NCBI GenBank assembly: GCA_024362935.1
Contig: JANCRA010000003.1
Span: 9,228,001 to 9,292,000, forward strand
Reading direction: 5' to 3'
Length of the DNA: 64,000 nucleotides
From: Setophaga petechia
Taxonomy: Eukaryota; Chordata; Aves; Passeriformes; Parulidae
Made by a program: the position numbers and the translations under genes
Shown: piece by piece, positions 14,301 to 36,510 of the stretch
How the letters are laid out: each line of letters starts with the position of its first letter
How positions within the stretch are numbered: the first letter of the stretch is position 1
The notes under the pieces: model-generated
Databases searched by the model: none
Seen by the model: the letters and a program-made list of their open reading frames with translations, nothing else
Told to the model about the DNA's origin: nothing

Positions 14301-15303
14301 CCTCGCCACTGCTGATAGCGATCTGTGCAGGCGCGAGGGATTTTTCCTTTGGAACAGCTCGCACCATCCCTGGTATCTGATGTGGCTCACAACAAGGGAA
14401 TCCCATATGTTTAGACACCCTAATTAGGAAACAGGACTAGACAGCGCCAGGGTAAATTCTGAGTTAGTGTCTTCTGCAGTCAAGAGGTTGTTAAAATCTC
14501 TAATGCCACCATACCAAACTTTACCACCAGCTAATGCAGCATCATGGGAGACTTTGGCATGCTTAAGAAGATGAGGTGCTAGGAAAGCTATGTAGAAGCC
14601 AGTATGGAATTGAAGAAAGTAAAACTCCCTAAGCCAAGAGAAATGACTGTGGAAGCTCTGATGCTATTTTAACTTGTTTAGGAAAGCAATCATAAGAATC
14701 CCAGCTTTGCATCCCACAGCTGAGTGAGCGGTTGCCACACTCCCCCTCTGGCTCAGATGGCAAGGCTCCCCTTCAACATTCAGGACCACATGCAGACAGA
14801 AATTTAATTTTAGGACTTTTGTTGTGCTTTTATTTTGCCCAAAGCATTTCTTGCTGACACTAAGATACCCTTGCTTTTTTACATTATGCTTTTTTCCCTC
14901 CGGGCACCCAAACAAGTAGTATTGAACCCCCAACTGAGCCCTTGAGGCAAACTGTAAAACAAGCTATAACCAAAGTAAGTGTCATGTCTCAAGTAATTTA
15001 TATTCCTGGGGACCATATGGGTCCGTGTGCAGGATGCCTAGGAGATGGGGCAGATCTCACTAGAAGGGCTGCAATCCTAGCACCTGCTGCAGGAGGAAAG
15101 CAATTTGGTAGCGATTTTACTACAACAATTCCTAAAGGGTCAGATTAAGAAACACCACATAAACACATGATGAGGGTCAGTTTGCTCAGCTTGTTGCCTG
15201 GAACAGGTAACACACAGCAAACCACAGACTCGAGCATGGTGATGTGGCTTTCCCAAGTCAGACTCGGGTTGCCGAGGGGCATCCTGACCAAAGCCCTTCT
15301 GCA

Positions 15304-15335
<32 letters not shown>

Positions 15336-16481
15336 CAGAATATAGTGCAAAACGAACATTATCGCGTAATCGAAGGTATTAACCATCGCCCCAGCACCGA
15401 GTATGATTTTGTGTCTATCTCCTCCCAGATGAAGTTCTTTTAAGACCGTTCTATAGAGAAAGAAACTAAACGTGAGATACCAAGCCAGGGCTGTGTTAAT
15501 GTGATTTTAAAGGAATGAAAAGGAAACGATTTACAGTTTGCGGGATCAAACAGAGTGTCAGCAGGAGAATCCCGTTTGTCCCAGCGGTCACCACCGGCTC
15601 TTCGCCGGTTTGCCCAGTTTGTGGTCTAAAAGCGACTGATAAAACTCCTTTTCTTTGTTTTCTTACTTTAAATCTTTCCTCCCAGGGGGTCTGCAGGAGC
15701 TGAATCATCTCCAGCGGGGATCCCAGCTCCAGCATGGCTGTGACCCGTAGCTCAGCATCTCCGCTGTTGTCATAGCATTGGCCGTGCAGCTGCGGGAGAG
15801 CAGAAGCCACGGTCGGGGCGATGTCGCTGCCAACGCCAGCAGACCTCGGCCGCCCGGGGACAGCGTGGGCACCACGGGCGGACCGGCTCATCCCCAGCAG
15901 CAATTCCGCCGCCCCGCCGTGCCGAGGCAGCGCCTCCCGCAGCCCCCGTCCCGCCGTACCTTGACGATGCCGGGGTGCTGCAGGCGCTGCAGCAGCGTCA
16001 CCTCCTTGAGCAGCTTGTAGGCGGCCAGGCGGCGGCAGCCGGCCGGAGCCCCGTACCGCTGCACGCAGCGCCGCACCTCCCGGCCCGCCCCGTGCACCGA
16101 CTTGAGCGCCACGGTGCCTCCGCCCGCCAGCGCCGCCCGCGCCACCACCTTGGTGAAGCCCCAGCCCAGCACGCTGACGGCCGTGGCCCGGCTCAGGTCG
16201 CCGCAGCCCAGCCCCGCCGCGGCCGCCGCCTCCCCGCCGCCCGCCGCCGCCTCCAGCCGCCGCAGGTCGCGCCGCCTCTGCCGCAGCTCCTCCCGCAAGC
16301 CCGGCGGCAGCAGGAGCGGCGGCGAGAAGCCCGGCTGCGCCTCACCGCCGCCGCCGCCGCCGCGGCCGGTCGGCAGCGCCGGGAGCGCCAGCAGCGCCAG
16401 CAGCGCCAGGGCCGGCAGCGCCAGCAGCGCGGCCGCGCTCAGCCGAGCTCCGCGCCGCGCCCGCCCCGCCGCCGCTGCCAT
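8200..16481 (-). CDS. PKDCC-like: PKDCC-like extracellular tyrosine kinase (VLK family), complete 7-exon coding region
   Basis: Exons joined in order (coding lengths 522, 123, 272, 80, 105, 177, 104 nt) give 460 residues with no internal stop. An Ala/Leu-rich hydrophobic segment (about residues 13-38) acts as signal peptide or signal anchor. The kinase-like core has a glycine-loop equivalent LGWGFTKVV (about 105-113), lysine VALK (K127), a likely helix-C glutamate (E160), LLDFQPRQF with probable catalytic D239, and TDMDD with probable metal-binding D256. [17 protein letters not shown] and the C-terminal [13 protein letters not shown] and TWTG blocks are PKDCC signatures. Human PKDCC is about 493 aa; this protein matches it in layout but looks clearly diverged, so I read it as a paralogue. 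The known family member phosphorylates tyrosines on secreted and ER-resident proteins. The frame stays open upstream to an ATG at 16769, but the ATG at 16481 puts the hydrophobic segment at the N-terminus. Confidence 0.9.
8304..10300. other. PKDCC-like intron 6
   Basis: This intron contains the solo LTR near its 5' end and otherwise no recognisable element. Confidence 0.7.
9851..10248 (+). mobile_element. Solo LTR (endogenous retrovirus), PKDCC-like intron 6, antisense
   Basis: The 398-bp block runs from TGGGTGAAAAGG to TTTTCACA, with cttttataga (about 10151) and AATAAA at 10169-10174. The unit ending gcatgggccgaaacagagac is familiar from songbird LTRs. TATCAC (9845-9850) and TATCTC (10249-10254) flank it as a 6-bp target duplication with one mismatch. 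Confidence 0.75.
10301..10477 (-). CDS. PKDCC-like: PKDCC-like exon 6 (Cys-rich C-terminal region)
   Basis: The exon runs from DYISLKGF to [19 protein letters not shown] and [14 protein letters not shown] keep the cysteines of the PKDCC C-terminal module. The acceptor is CCCCAG and the donor ACAG|GTGAGC. A solo LTR lies about 50 bp beyond the donor. Confidence 0.93.
11900..12004 (-). CDS. PKDCC-like: PKDCC-like exon 5
   Basis: The 105-nt exon encodes [19 protein letters not shown] and [10 protein letters not shown], matching the helix that follows NATG in PKDCC. The acceptor is ATGTAG and the donor AAAAG|GTAGTT. Intron 4 is only about 94 bp. Confidence 0.9.
12099..12178 (-). CDS. PKDCC-like: PKDCC-like exon 4
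   Basis: The acceptor TTTTTTGCAG and donor ACAG|GTACC enclose [19 protein letters not shown] and end in NATG. This is one of the most conserved blocks of the PKDCC C-lobe. Phase 2 enters and phase 1 leaves. Confidence 0.94.
13276..13547 (-). CDS. PKDCC-like: PKDCC-like exon 3 (catalytic core)
   Basis: The exon starts ICLSLVKLL after TTTCTCAG and ends in NAYR, phase 2. It carries LLDFQPRQF (D239) and KVTDMDDA (D256), followed by a cysteine-containing segment ([19 protein letters not shown]) typical of the family. Confidence 0.94.
15304..15335. repeat. (TG)n(TA)n microsatellite
   Basis: A run of about 6 TG units is followed by about 10 TA units, in PKDCC-like intron 2. Confidence 0.95.
15667..15789 (-). 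CDS. PKDCC-like: PKDCC-like exon 2 (residues 175-215)
   Basis: The acceptor CCGCAG and donor AAA|GTAAGA frame 41 codons from LHGQCYD to [19 protein letters not shown] is nearly identical to the matching PKDCC segment. The intron before it is only about 170 bp. Confidence 0.92.
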
Positions 16482-16760
16482 GGAGAGCGGGGCTGCGCGC
16501 CCGGCTCCGCTGCTGCCCGCCCGGCTCCGCCGCTCTGCCGCCCGCGCTCCGCCGCGCCGGGAAGCCGAGCGCCACCGAGGGGGCGTGTCGGGCCCCCGGC
16601 GCCCCCACCCCGCCCGCCCGGCCCGGCCCGGCCCGGCCCGGCCCCGCGGGCGCACGGGGCAGCGGTGGCACGGACCGCCCAGGGAGGGGAGGCGGCGGCG
16701 GCGCAGCCTGAGCGGTTCTAGAGGAGGTGGCCCGGGGTGGGAAGCAGAGGTGCCGGGTGC
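15750..16760. promoter_or_regulatory. CpG island over PKDCC-like exon 1
   Basis: The stretch is very rich in C, G and CpG while flanking DNA is AT-rich. It spans exons 1-2 and the presumed promoter of the PKDCC-like gene. A short run of GGCCC units lies at about 16618-16645. No TATA box was recognised. Confidence 0.75.
15960..16481 (-). CDS. PKDCC-like: PKDCC-like exon 1 (residues 1-174)
   Basis: This GC-rich exon carries the start codon (16479-16481), the hydrophobic N-terminus, a glycine-rich stretch, and the kinase N-lobe through LQHPGIVK. The donor is AAG|GTACGG, phase 0. Most of the length difference from human PKDCC lies in this exon. Confidence 0.9.
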
Positions 16761-19700
16761 GAGCGCCACATCCCCGCAGACACCCGGCCACGCTCCGACA
16801 ACGGCTGTTCATAGCAGAACACGCGGGTTTCACGGGCGTGAATGTCTTCAGCCCTGCTAGAGGGCACTGCAGATTACAGCCGAGGGATGTACGACGGGTT
16901 AAAATCAGTGAGAACTGGGATGTCGCGTTTCCCTGCCGCTTAAAACTCTCAGGTTCGGTTTCTAAGAAGAGCAAACACTGGCAGTTTCTCTTATTAGAAG
17001 GATAAACCCTATGAGGTTGAATCAGTAATACACTGCCTGAGCACGAAATTGGAATTTTTTCCAGGGAAAAAAAATCGAACCGAACCCATCCTCCAACAAA
17101 GCCAGCCAATGCAGGCAGAAAACACACATCTGTCATTTGTGGGGCGATGAGATCGATCGGCGCGGTGACACAGCTCAGGGTTGTCTTCTGTGACACACGT
17201 GTACCTGCGCGGGACAGGAAAGTTTCCGACGCGGGTGCGAGAAGCAGGACAGGTCCCTGCCGCGGCTCTGTCACTGGTTTTAGACACGTGTCTGCACCGG
17301 GCTCTGTTGTGCAGAAAGCCAGTCAGTCAGGTTAGCTTAGGGCAAAGGCAGATGCAGTTTGTCTGCTTCTAATTTAGGCAATATGCAGTTAACTCTCCTC
17401 ACTGAGCAGCCCAAAACACCCAAGTGGGTGGATTCAGTTTTTTATTTATGTTTATGCTACCGAGTTAAAAATTAAAATAATAGTCTGCCTCTCCACCTGG
17501 TCTGCTTCATTCTGCCCCAATGTTTTCAGTGGCATAACTAGCCACTAGAGCCTCCCCAGAGAGGGAGCAGGTGATGCATGGCATGGCTGGGGTTGGAGGA
17601 GGCTGCTGCCCTGTTCCTGCGACACGGCCCTGCTGAGAGCCTGCAGCTTCTGGCAGGTCACACACAGGCACACAGTGGGTGAGGCTGCACAGAGTGTGCC
17701 CTGGCTGTGTTCAAGCAGTGGGGCCTCAGTCTTGCAGTGCTGCACTGCCCTTGGGCACATCTGCTCCATCTTCCCCCCTCCATGCACAGCAGTGCCAGTG
17801 CCTCTCTCCTGGCTCACTCATAACACTCTGTGTGCACTGCTGGGGCCACAGCCACAAGTCACCCCTGCAAAGGAACCTTTGTAAAACATCCCTGAGAAAT
17901 TCAAATTCAATGTCATGGCCAGTGGGATGGAGATTTCCAGAGATTTCAGCAAGTCAGCCATCATGACTGGTGATCCCTAAGGCTATTTTAATAAAAATAA
18001 TGTATATAAATGATCACTTTTAAATAGCTTCCTTCCCAAAAGCCTGCAGAAAGTTTCCCTTTCACTTCTTGTTGGTTCAATACCACTGGAGCAGCCAATG
18101 AGGCAGAGTAAAGTGCCTCAGCAGAGCACAGCTGTTCAGCAAGAGAACAGGAGAAATGAACTCTGAACTCAGGTCATTTCCAGATGGCTGAGTTTGAGGA
18201 GGGACAGCAAAATAAACGGTCTGCCATGTAAAATAATCAAGGGGAAAATCTCAGGCCTCCTGTGCTTACCCATGCACAGACAGGTCAGAAGCTGATCCCA
18301 GAACAGCTCTTTCAGTAGCTGAATTTCCTTTGTTGCTTTTTAACCTTAATAGCTCTTTAATTACTGTTCTTATTTTCAAATCAAGTATACATCTGTGTCA
18401 TAGTAATGAATATTCATTGTCACTGGGGAGGTATTAAATACATATTTACCTGTGTTTCCAAGGGAATAGATGCCAGCTGTGTGTACTATAATCTCATTTC
18501 AGCCTGTCCTCATCAAAACCTATTAGAGAAGACTCACAGATACATAAAAAAATAACAACACATGATTATTTACTTGCTCTACAGTAGCACTTAGGGATTC
18601 CTGCCAAGACCACGGCTCTGCTGTGCAAGGCTTTTTGCAGACTATGGACAAGAGGTGGCCTTGCTTGACATAGCTGACACCTGAAATGGGAAACACAGCA
18701 AAGTGCTGCAGCAGGGATGTAGCAATGGAGTCTGTGGTCATTTGAGTGTCTTTTAGTTCCTTTGAGGGTTCTGCCTGAACTTATTGCCTTTGATAACATG
18801 TGAGCTCTGTGTGGAGTACATGGATACATGCTACAGATATCTGCTTTCTCATTGTATGGTCTCAGCAGCAGAGGCTGCTTAAATCCAGGGAAGGCCTCCT
18901 GTTGCAGCTCTCATCATACAACCCCTCCAAGTGCAAATCCACACATGGTTAACCTGTGTGCTCCCCTGGGCCCACCAGTATCTTACACTTTCTTATCTAC
19001 ATTCATTCCTTTATAGGCTATAGATGGAACAGAAGGCTGTCCACTGTTCAGAAAATATCAGACTGTGCTTTATAAGTTAAGATTGATTGAATCCCATGCT
19101 TCTTAGCTTTTTCTGGCTTCCTGTAAGGGCTGGAATGAGATTCCTCTCATGAAAAATTGTCCTGGCAGTAATGCTAGCTGGGCTTCTTTCTCAAAACGTG
19201 ATGAGTCTGTACATGAAGTGCAGATGAAAATATGGGAGTCTCCTGTGCTCCAGACTAATTGGGGTGAGAAAGCATCCCATTTTCCCATGCCAACACTGAA
19301 AGTGTTTGCCTTCTGACAGACAGACACCTCTGGGTACAATTTTCCTAGCTGGTTCCCTCCTAACCCAAGAGATCTAGGCACGAGCATTTCCCTGTTTCTT
19401 GCCTCTGACACTGATCTAGAAGGGATAGGATGAAGCTCTTGGGTTAGCATAAAAAACCTGGGGAGAAATCCTGGAGGGAAAGTTTTCACTCTGAGCACAT
19501 ACATGAAAGTCCTGGGCATCAGTCCAGAAGAGGGAGGCCAGGAGTTTATGGGTCTGGGAGAGGGATCAAAGAAACCTGCAGCAGCCACTTCAGAACAAGA
19601 GGAAGACTCAGACAGCTCTAATAAAGACTCTTGGGAATGCATGTCATCACTGGTGCCCTTGCCTTTGAGGGCAGCAGTTACCCTGACTCCTGCCAGCTGA

Positions 19701-22458
19701 GCTCCTGGCTCCCTCCAGACAGTTCCTGTCCAAGTGTGCACATCTGAGGCAGGGTGAAAGCCACAGGAGCTGCTGGAGGGCAGGCACTTCCCTGCAGAGT
19801 GCAGGGGCAGCCTGAGCAGCCTGGCTTTGCACTCCCATGTCAACTGAGAAAGCTTCTTGCATCCAGCCTCCAGGCAGGCAACGCTGACTGGCCTGTGTGT
19901 GGCCATGCCTGGGTGGCACCCGAGAAAAAAACACCCCAGCAGCCATTTCCAGATTTCTCTTTGTATTGCCCAAGAGCCAGGAAGAGGGTAAGAAGAAAGT
20001 CAGATGCAGGTATGATACCCTCTTACAAGCAGGTGAACTAGGGAGACAGACCTTGCTCTGCTTTTTTGCCTTACCAGCCAGGAACCCTAGCCAAGGGCTT
20101 GGTGCAATAATGATTGCCCTAGAACTGAAATTATGTTTCTCTTCCCCAGCAGGAAGAAAAACTGTCCTTTTCTGTGGTGTCCAAGACAGCTGCAGCTCCC
20201 AGGTGTTTTTACAGCCCATGGCAGGCACAGCTGTCTCCCTAGACACTTCTGGTCTGAGGTTTCTCAACAGGGATTAGCAAAGCTCATGCCAGCACCCAGT
20301 TGGCATACAGGGCACTAGGAAGTAGCTTTCCTGAACCTGCTCTGTTTGGGGGTTTTCTGGTTTGCTTGTTTGGGTTTTGTTTTTTTTTGTTTTTTTTTGT
20401 CAGATGAAGGATGACCTCCTGGCTAGAGGTGCAGGATGAAACCATGAGAACACTGCAGGGCATTTGCATGCCCCACAGGCCACCATCTTCTCCAGTATGA
20501 GGAGAGCCTGACCTAAGAGAGGAGCTGTGAAGGCTGAGGAGTGCTGCTGCTGTTGGGTGCATCAGCAGTGAGTGCTTGCCATCTGCTGGGAGGCAATCAG
20601 CCTGACAGGAGACACTCCTGGATGCAGGAAAAAGAGCAAGGCCTGGGCCAGTGGTCCTGTAAGAGCTGGATGGCATTTGGGCTTGCAGAGAGAGCAGGAA
20701 GAGTATCCTCTGAGGAGGGTAATCACAAAGCAGTCAGGAAGCTCCGGTCTTGGGCATATGAGGGCTGACAGAACTCACTGAAGAATTTTAACATGCTTAC
20801 ACCCTGTGAGCCCTCTTTGGAGGTGCCTGACCTCATTGCAGAGCTGGCAGAAGACACTTAGGTGTGTGTCACTAATGGATCTCAGCTACTTCATTGTTGG
20901 CACTGGGCAGAGCCCTGGTGTGGTGGCATCTCACATTTCCACAGCACAATTTGCCAGGGTCTGTTGAGCTGTCTGAGTGCTGTTCATAGCATATGCCACT
21001 CCTGTCACAGCTTCCCCCGCCTCCCCACAGCCCCAAGATACTGCCCTGCCTTTGGCATATTCCCAGGATTCAGGCATTTGTTATGCCACCAGCACATCCA
21101 GCCTGCCCGGCATGGGACATCCTTCATCAGCTCCTGGGAACACACGTCCAGCTGAAGAGTCCTCAGCCTTCCCAATGAGCTTTCATTAATGTCTGGGAGG
21201 ATATAATCAGATTTCCAGCACATGGTCTTGAAGAGCTGGTCTACTGATAGATGGATTAAACTTTCCCTTGCAATACATGTACTTGTACCCCAAGTGAAAA
21301 TCATATTATTACACTGTGAGGTGTTGATTGTAGCATCAACCTTCTGGGCCTGCTATCCCACTGCTGCACTGAATGAGATGGTGCACAACAGCAGCAAGGT
21401 CAGGAGAAGCTCTGGGATGTTACCCTCCTGGTATGGAAACCACCACAGGAACGTGACAGTGCACAGACTGTGTTCTTGCTCTTTTAATTCAGAAAGATAA
21501 GACACAAAAGTGGCAGCATCAAATACCTTTAATTCTCTGTATTTCATGATAGAGGAGGTCCAACTCCTATTAGGTATCCGCATTTCTGGAAGGCAGCATT
21601 TTCAAATGATAGTTTTTTCTCCCTAGCAGGGCCCAGCTGCAAGCCTACATGCAGTGTTCACAGACACACCTTCAGGCACATCTGCAGCAGAAGGGGGTGC
21701 AGAACCTTCCTGTCTCTGGCTCAAATTGCAGACACATTTCTTCAGTGGCAACACCATTTTAAGCAGCATTTAGTTCAGGCACTTATTTGCAGCCCTCCGG
21801 TACCTGCTAGACCATCTGGTCTAACTGTTACTGTAGCTTTGTGGCAAACAATATGGGGAAAATCCAGGTTAAAATAAACACAGCAAGACCTTCCTCACAA
21901 AGAAGAGTGTCTCAGAAGAATGAGCACAGGCTGTGTGGAAGAGTAGGAGGAAGCAGGATAGTCCCTTTCTATAGGGTGGACTGGGAATCTATGCTTTGCA
22001 TAATATCAAAAGAAAAGCAGAAGGGACTGAATAAAAATCAGGCAGTAGCACGAGGAAAAAGTAGTGGCCTCGGACTCTGATTTTCTGAGTTTTTTTCAGA
22101 TTGTTCCTATCAATTCTTATTCACATTTGGAGCAGGGATAGAAAAATTGCTTTGACCAAGAGACTATCTCCAAACATCTCTTCCTAAATTCAGCCCAAAT
22201 CTATGCTCTACTCTTTTCTGATTTCATTGTGTAAGTAAGAAACTCCCCAAACAAGGGCTTACTTAGACCATGTTGTGTTGTATATAAGCCTAGTGGAAAC
22301 TATGTTTTCTTCAGTAAATTATAAGGAAGTTTAGAAATAATTTCAGTCTAGTAGTCCTCTAAAGGGGTCTACAAAAATCTAACCTTTGATTAGTACCAAG
22401 GTTTTCAAAATCAGAAGAAACACTACCAGTAGCATGCCACACTCCCCTCCCTGAGCAG
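16761..22458. other. Intergenic DNA between CYP46A1 and the PKDCC-like gene
   Basis: It includes the unplaced CYP46A1 3' UTR and the unexplained 267-codon frame. A poly-T tract lies at about 20379-20399. No other gene, RNA or mobile element was recognised. Confidence 0.6.
19103..19906 (-). CDS. Unexplained 267-codon open reading frame
   Basis: An ATG-to-stop frame of 267 residues lies about 2.5 kb downstream of CYP46A1, on the same strand. I recognise no domain, signal peptide or repeat family. It has Ser-rich (SLLELSESSSCSE) and proline-containing segments but no obvious conserved motif. It could be chance, part of a long 3' UTR or lncRNA, or a lineage-specific gene. A frame this long by chance is uncommon but not impossible in a window of this size. 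Confidence 0.15.
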   Translation of the reverse strand: MATHRPVSVACLEAGCKKLSQLTWECKARLLRLPLHSAGKCLPSSSSCGFHPASDVHTWTGTVWREPGAQLAGVRVTAALKGKGTSDDMHSQESLLELSESSSCSEVAAAGFFDPSPRPINSWPPSSGLMPRTFMYVLRVKTFPPGFLPRFFMLTQELHPIPSRSVSEARNREMLVPRSLGLGGNQLGKLYPEVSVCQKANTFSVGMGKWDAFSPQLVWSTGDSHIFICTSCTDSSRFEKEAQLALLPGQFFMRGISFQPLQEARKS

Positions 22459-35149
<12,691 letters not shown>

Positions 35150-35302
35150 CCCCGCCGGCTGACAGCGTCTCCCCCCGCCCGAGAAGCCAAGGGCGGGCGG
35201 GCCGGGCCAGGCCCCAGGGCGGGCGGGGACGGCCCCGTTTAAAGAGCCCGGCGGCGGCGGCGGCCTGCGCTGGGGCGCGGTGCCTGTAAAACACTGGCGC
35301 AC

Positions 35303-35425
35303 GGTGTGTGCCGATGGGTGTGGGTGTGTAGGTGTGTGGGTGGGTGTGGGTGAGTTGCGGTGGGTGGGTGAGTGAGTGGGTGGGTGTGTCTGTGTGTGTG
35401 CACGTGTGTGGATGTGGATGTGGTC
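35303..35425. repeat. GT/TGGG-rich simple repeat upstream of CYP46A1
   Basis: An imperfect array of gtgtg, gggtg and ggtgggtg units sits between the CYP46A1 CpG island and the CR1 fragment. The G-runs could support a G-quadruplex; this is inference. Confidence 0.9.
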
Positions 35426-35427
35426 CA

Positions 35428-35735
35428 GAGGAACACACGGAGATGCTCACAGAGCTGGAGCACTTTTCCTATGAAGACAGGCTGAGACTGTCGGAGCTGT
35501 TCAGCCCACGGAATAAGAAGGTTTCGGAGAGATCTTATTGCTGGGGCTGCAAAAGAGTTTGTTACAAGGGCATGTAGTGATATGACAAGGGGGAATGTCC
35601 TTAAACTTAGAGAATGTAGATCTAGATTAGATATTAGGAAAAATTTCTTTACTATGAGGATAGTGAAGCACTGGAACAAGTTGTCCAGAGGAGTTGTGGA
35701 TTCTACATCCCTGGAAGTGTTCAAGACCAGTTTTT
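35428..35735 (+). mobile_element. CR1 LINE 3' fragment upstream of CYP46A1
   Basis: It carries the CR1 landmarks gctggagcacttttcctatg, aagacaggctgagactgtcg, agattagatattaggaaaaa, and atccctggaagtgttcaaga. It lies head-to-head with CYP46A1, about 280 bp from its start codon. Confidence 0.88.
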
Positions 35736-35895
35736 TTCCCCTGTTAAGACTGTGGTTTTAAAACTGCCTGTTTTCAGAAAAAAAAGCTACCATTCCTTCC
35801 CACTGGTCAGGCAGTGCATATAATGATAACACAGTATGAGTATCCATCACTAGGAAAGATATAGCTGATAGCAAGAATAGCATTACCCAGACAAA

Positions 35896-35943
35896 GTTTA
35901 AAAACTAAAGCTAGCCGATGTTTAAAAACTAAAGCTAGCTGAT
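35896..35943. repeat. Two-copy 24-bp tandem duplication
   Basis: gtttaaaaactaaagctagc plus (c/t)gat repeats at 35896 and 35920, one mismatch, upstream of CYP46A1. Confidence 0.9.
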
Positions 35944-36480
35944 GAAACCATGGTTTTAAAGACACTCAATGAACTTTCTGAGTTTCATCAATGTTTTTTC
36001 AGCATACTTCAAGAACAGATCATAACTATGTGTAAGTTGTTGTTTAATTTGGAATCAGTCTCAGAATAATTCCTGTGAAAAAGTCCTGCTTGTACCTTGT
36101 TTGTGAGCAGCTAACTGGTAGGTGATAAACTATTTTGTATTTTATACATTTTTATGGGAAAGAGAGGCTATGTAATACAGTTCTAATCCCTCAGTAAATC
36201 AGGTACACTCTCACAATCTCAGGCAAATATAATTATCCTGATAAGTCCCCTAAGTATTCAGCCTGGATACACCGCAGAAATTATCTTATTTTTCATGCTT
36301 TAAAGATGAACTTCAATAAAAGCTTTTGTTATTGTTCCAACAAACGGTAATACAACCCTTTGTATTCTAACGTGTTTCTATATCCTCGAGTGAAGGACAT
36401 GATCCCAAGACGCTCCTGTGTTTATGATATGCCCGGGAGCCGCACGCTGCGCTGGGAGGAAGGAGCAAGGCTGGGAGCAA

Positions 36481-36510
36481 GGCTGGGCTGGGCTGGGCTG
36501 GGCTGGGCTG
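36481..36510. repeat. (GGCTG)6 pentanucleotide array
   Basis: Six perfect GGCTG units, preceded by imperfect ones, lie in a small GC-rich patch between HHIPL1 and CYP46A1. Confidence 0.95.

Noticed and set aside
15975..16860. Long plus-strand frames (about 250 codons each) over PKDCC-like exon 1
   Set aside because: They are antisense shadows of a GC-rich exon where stop codons are rare; composition is Arg/Pro/Ala with no domain.
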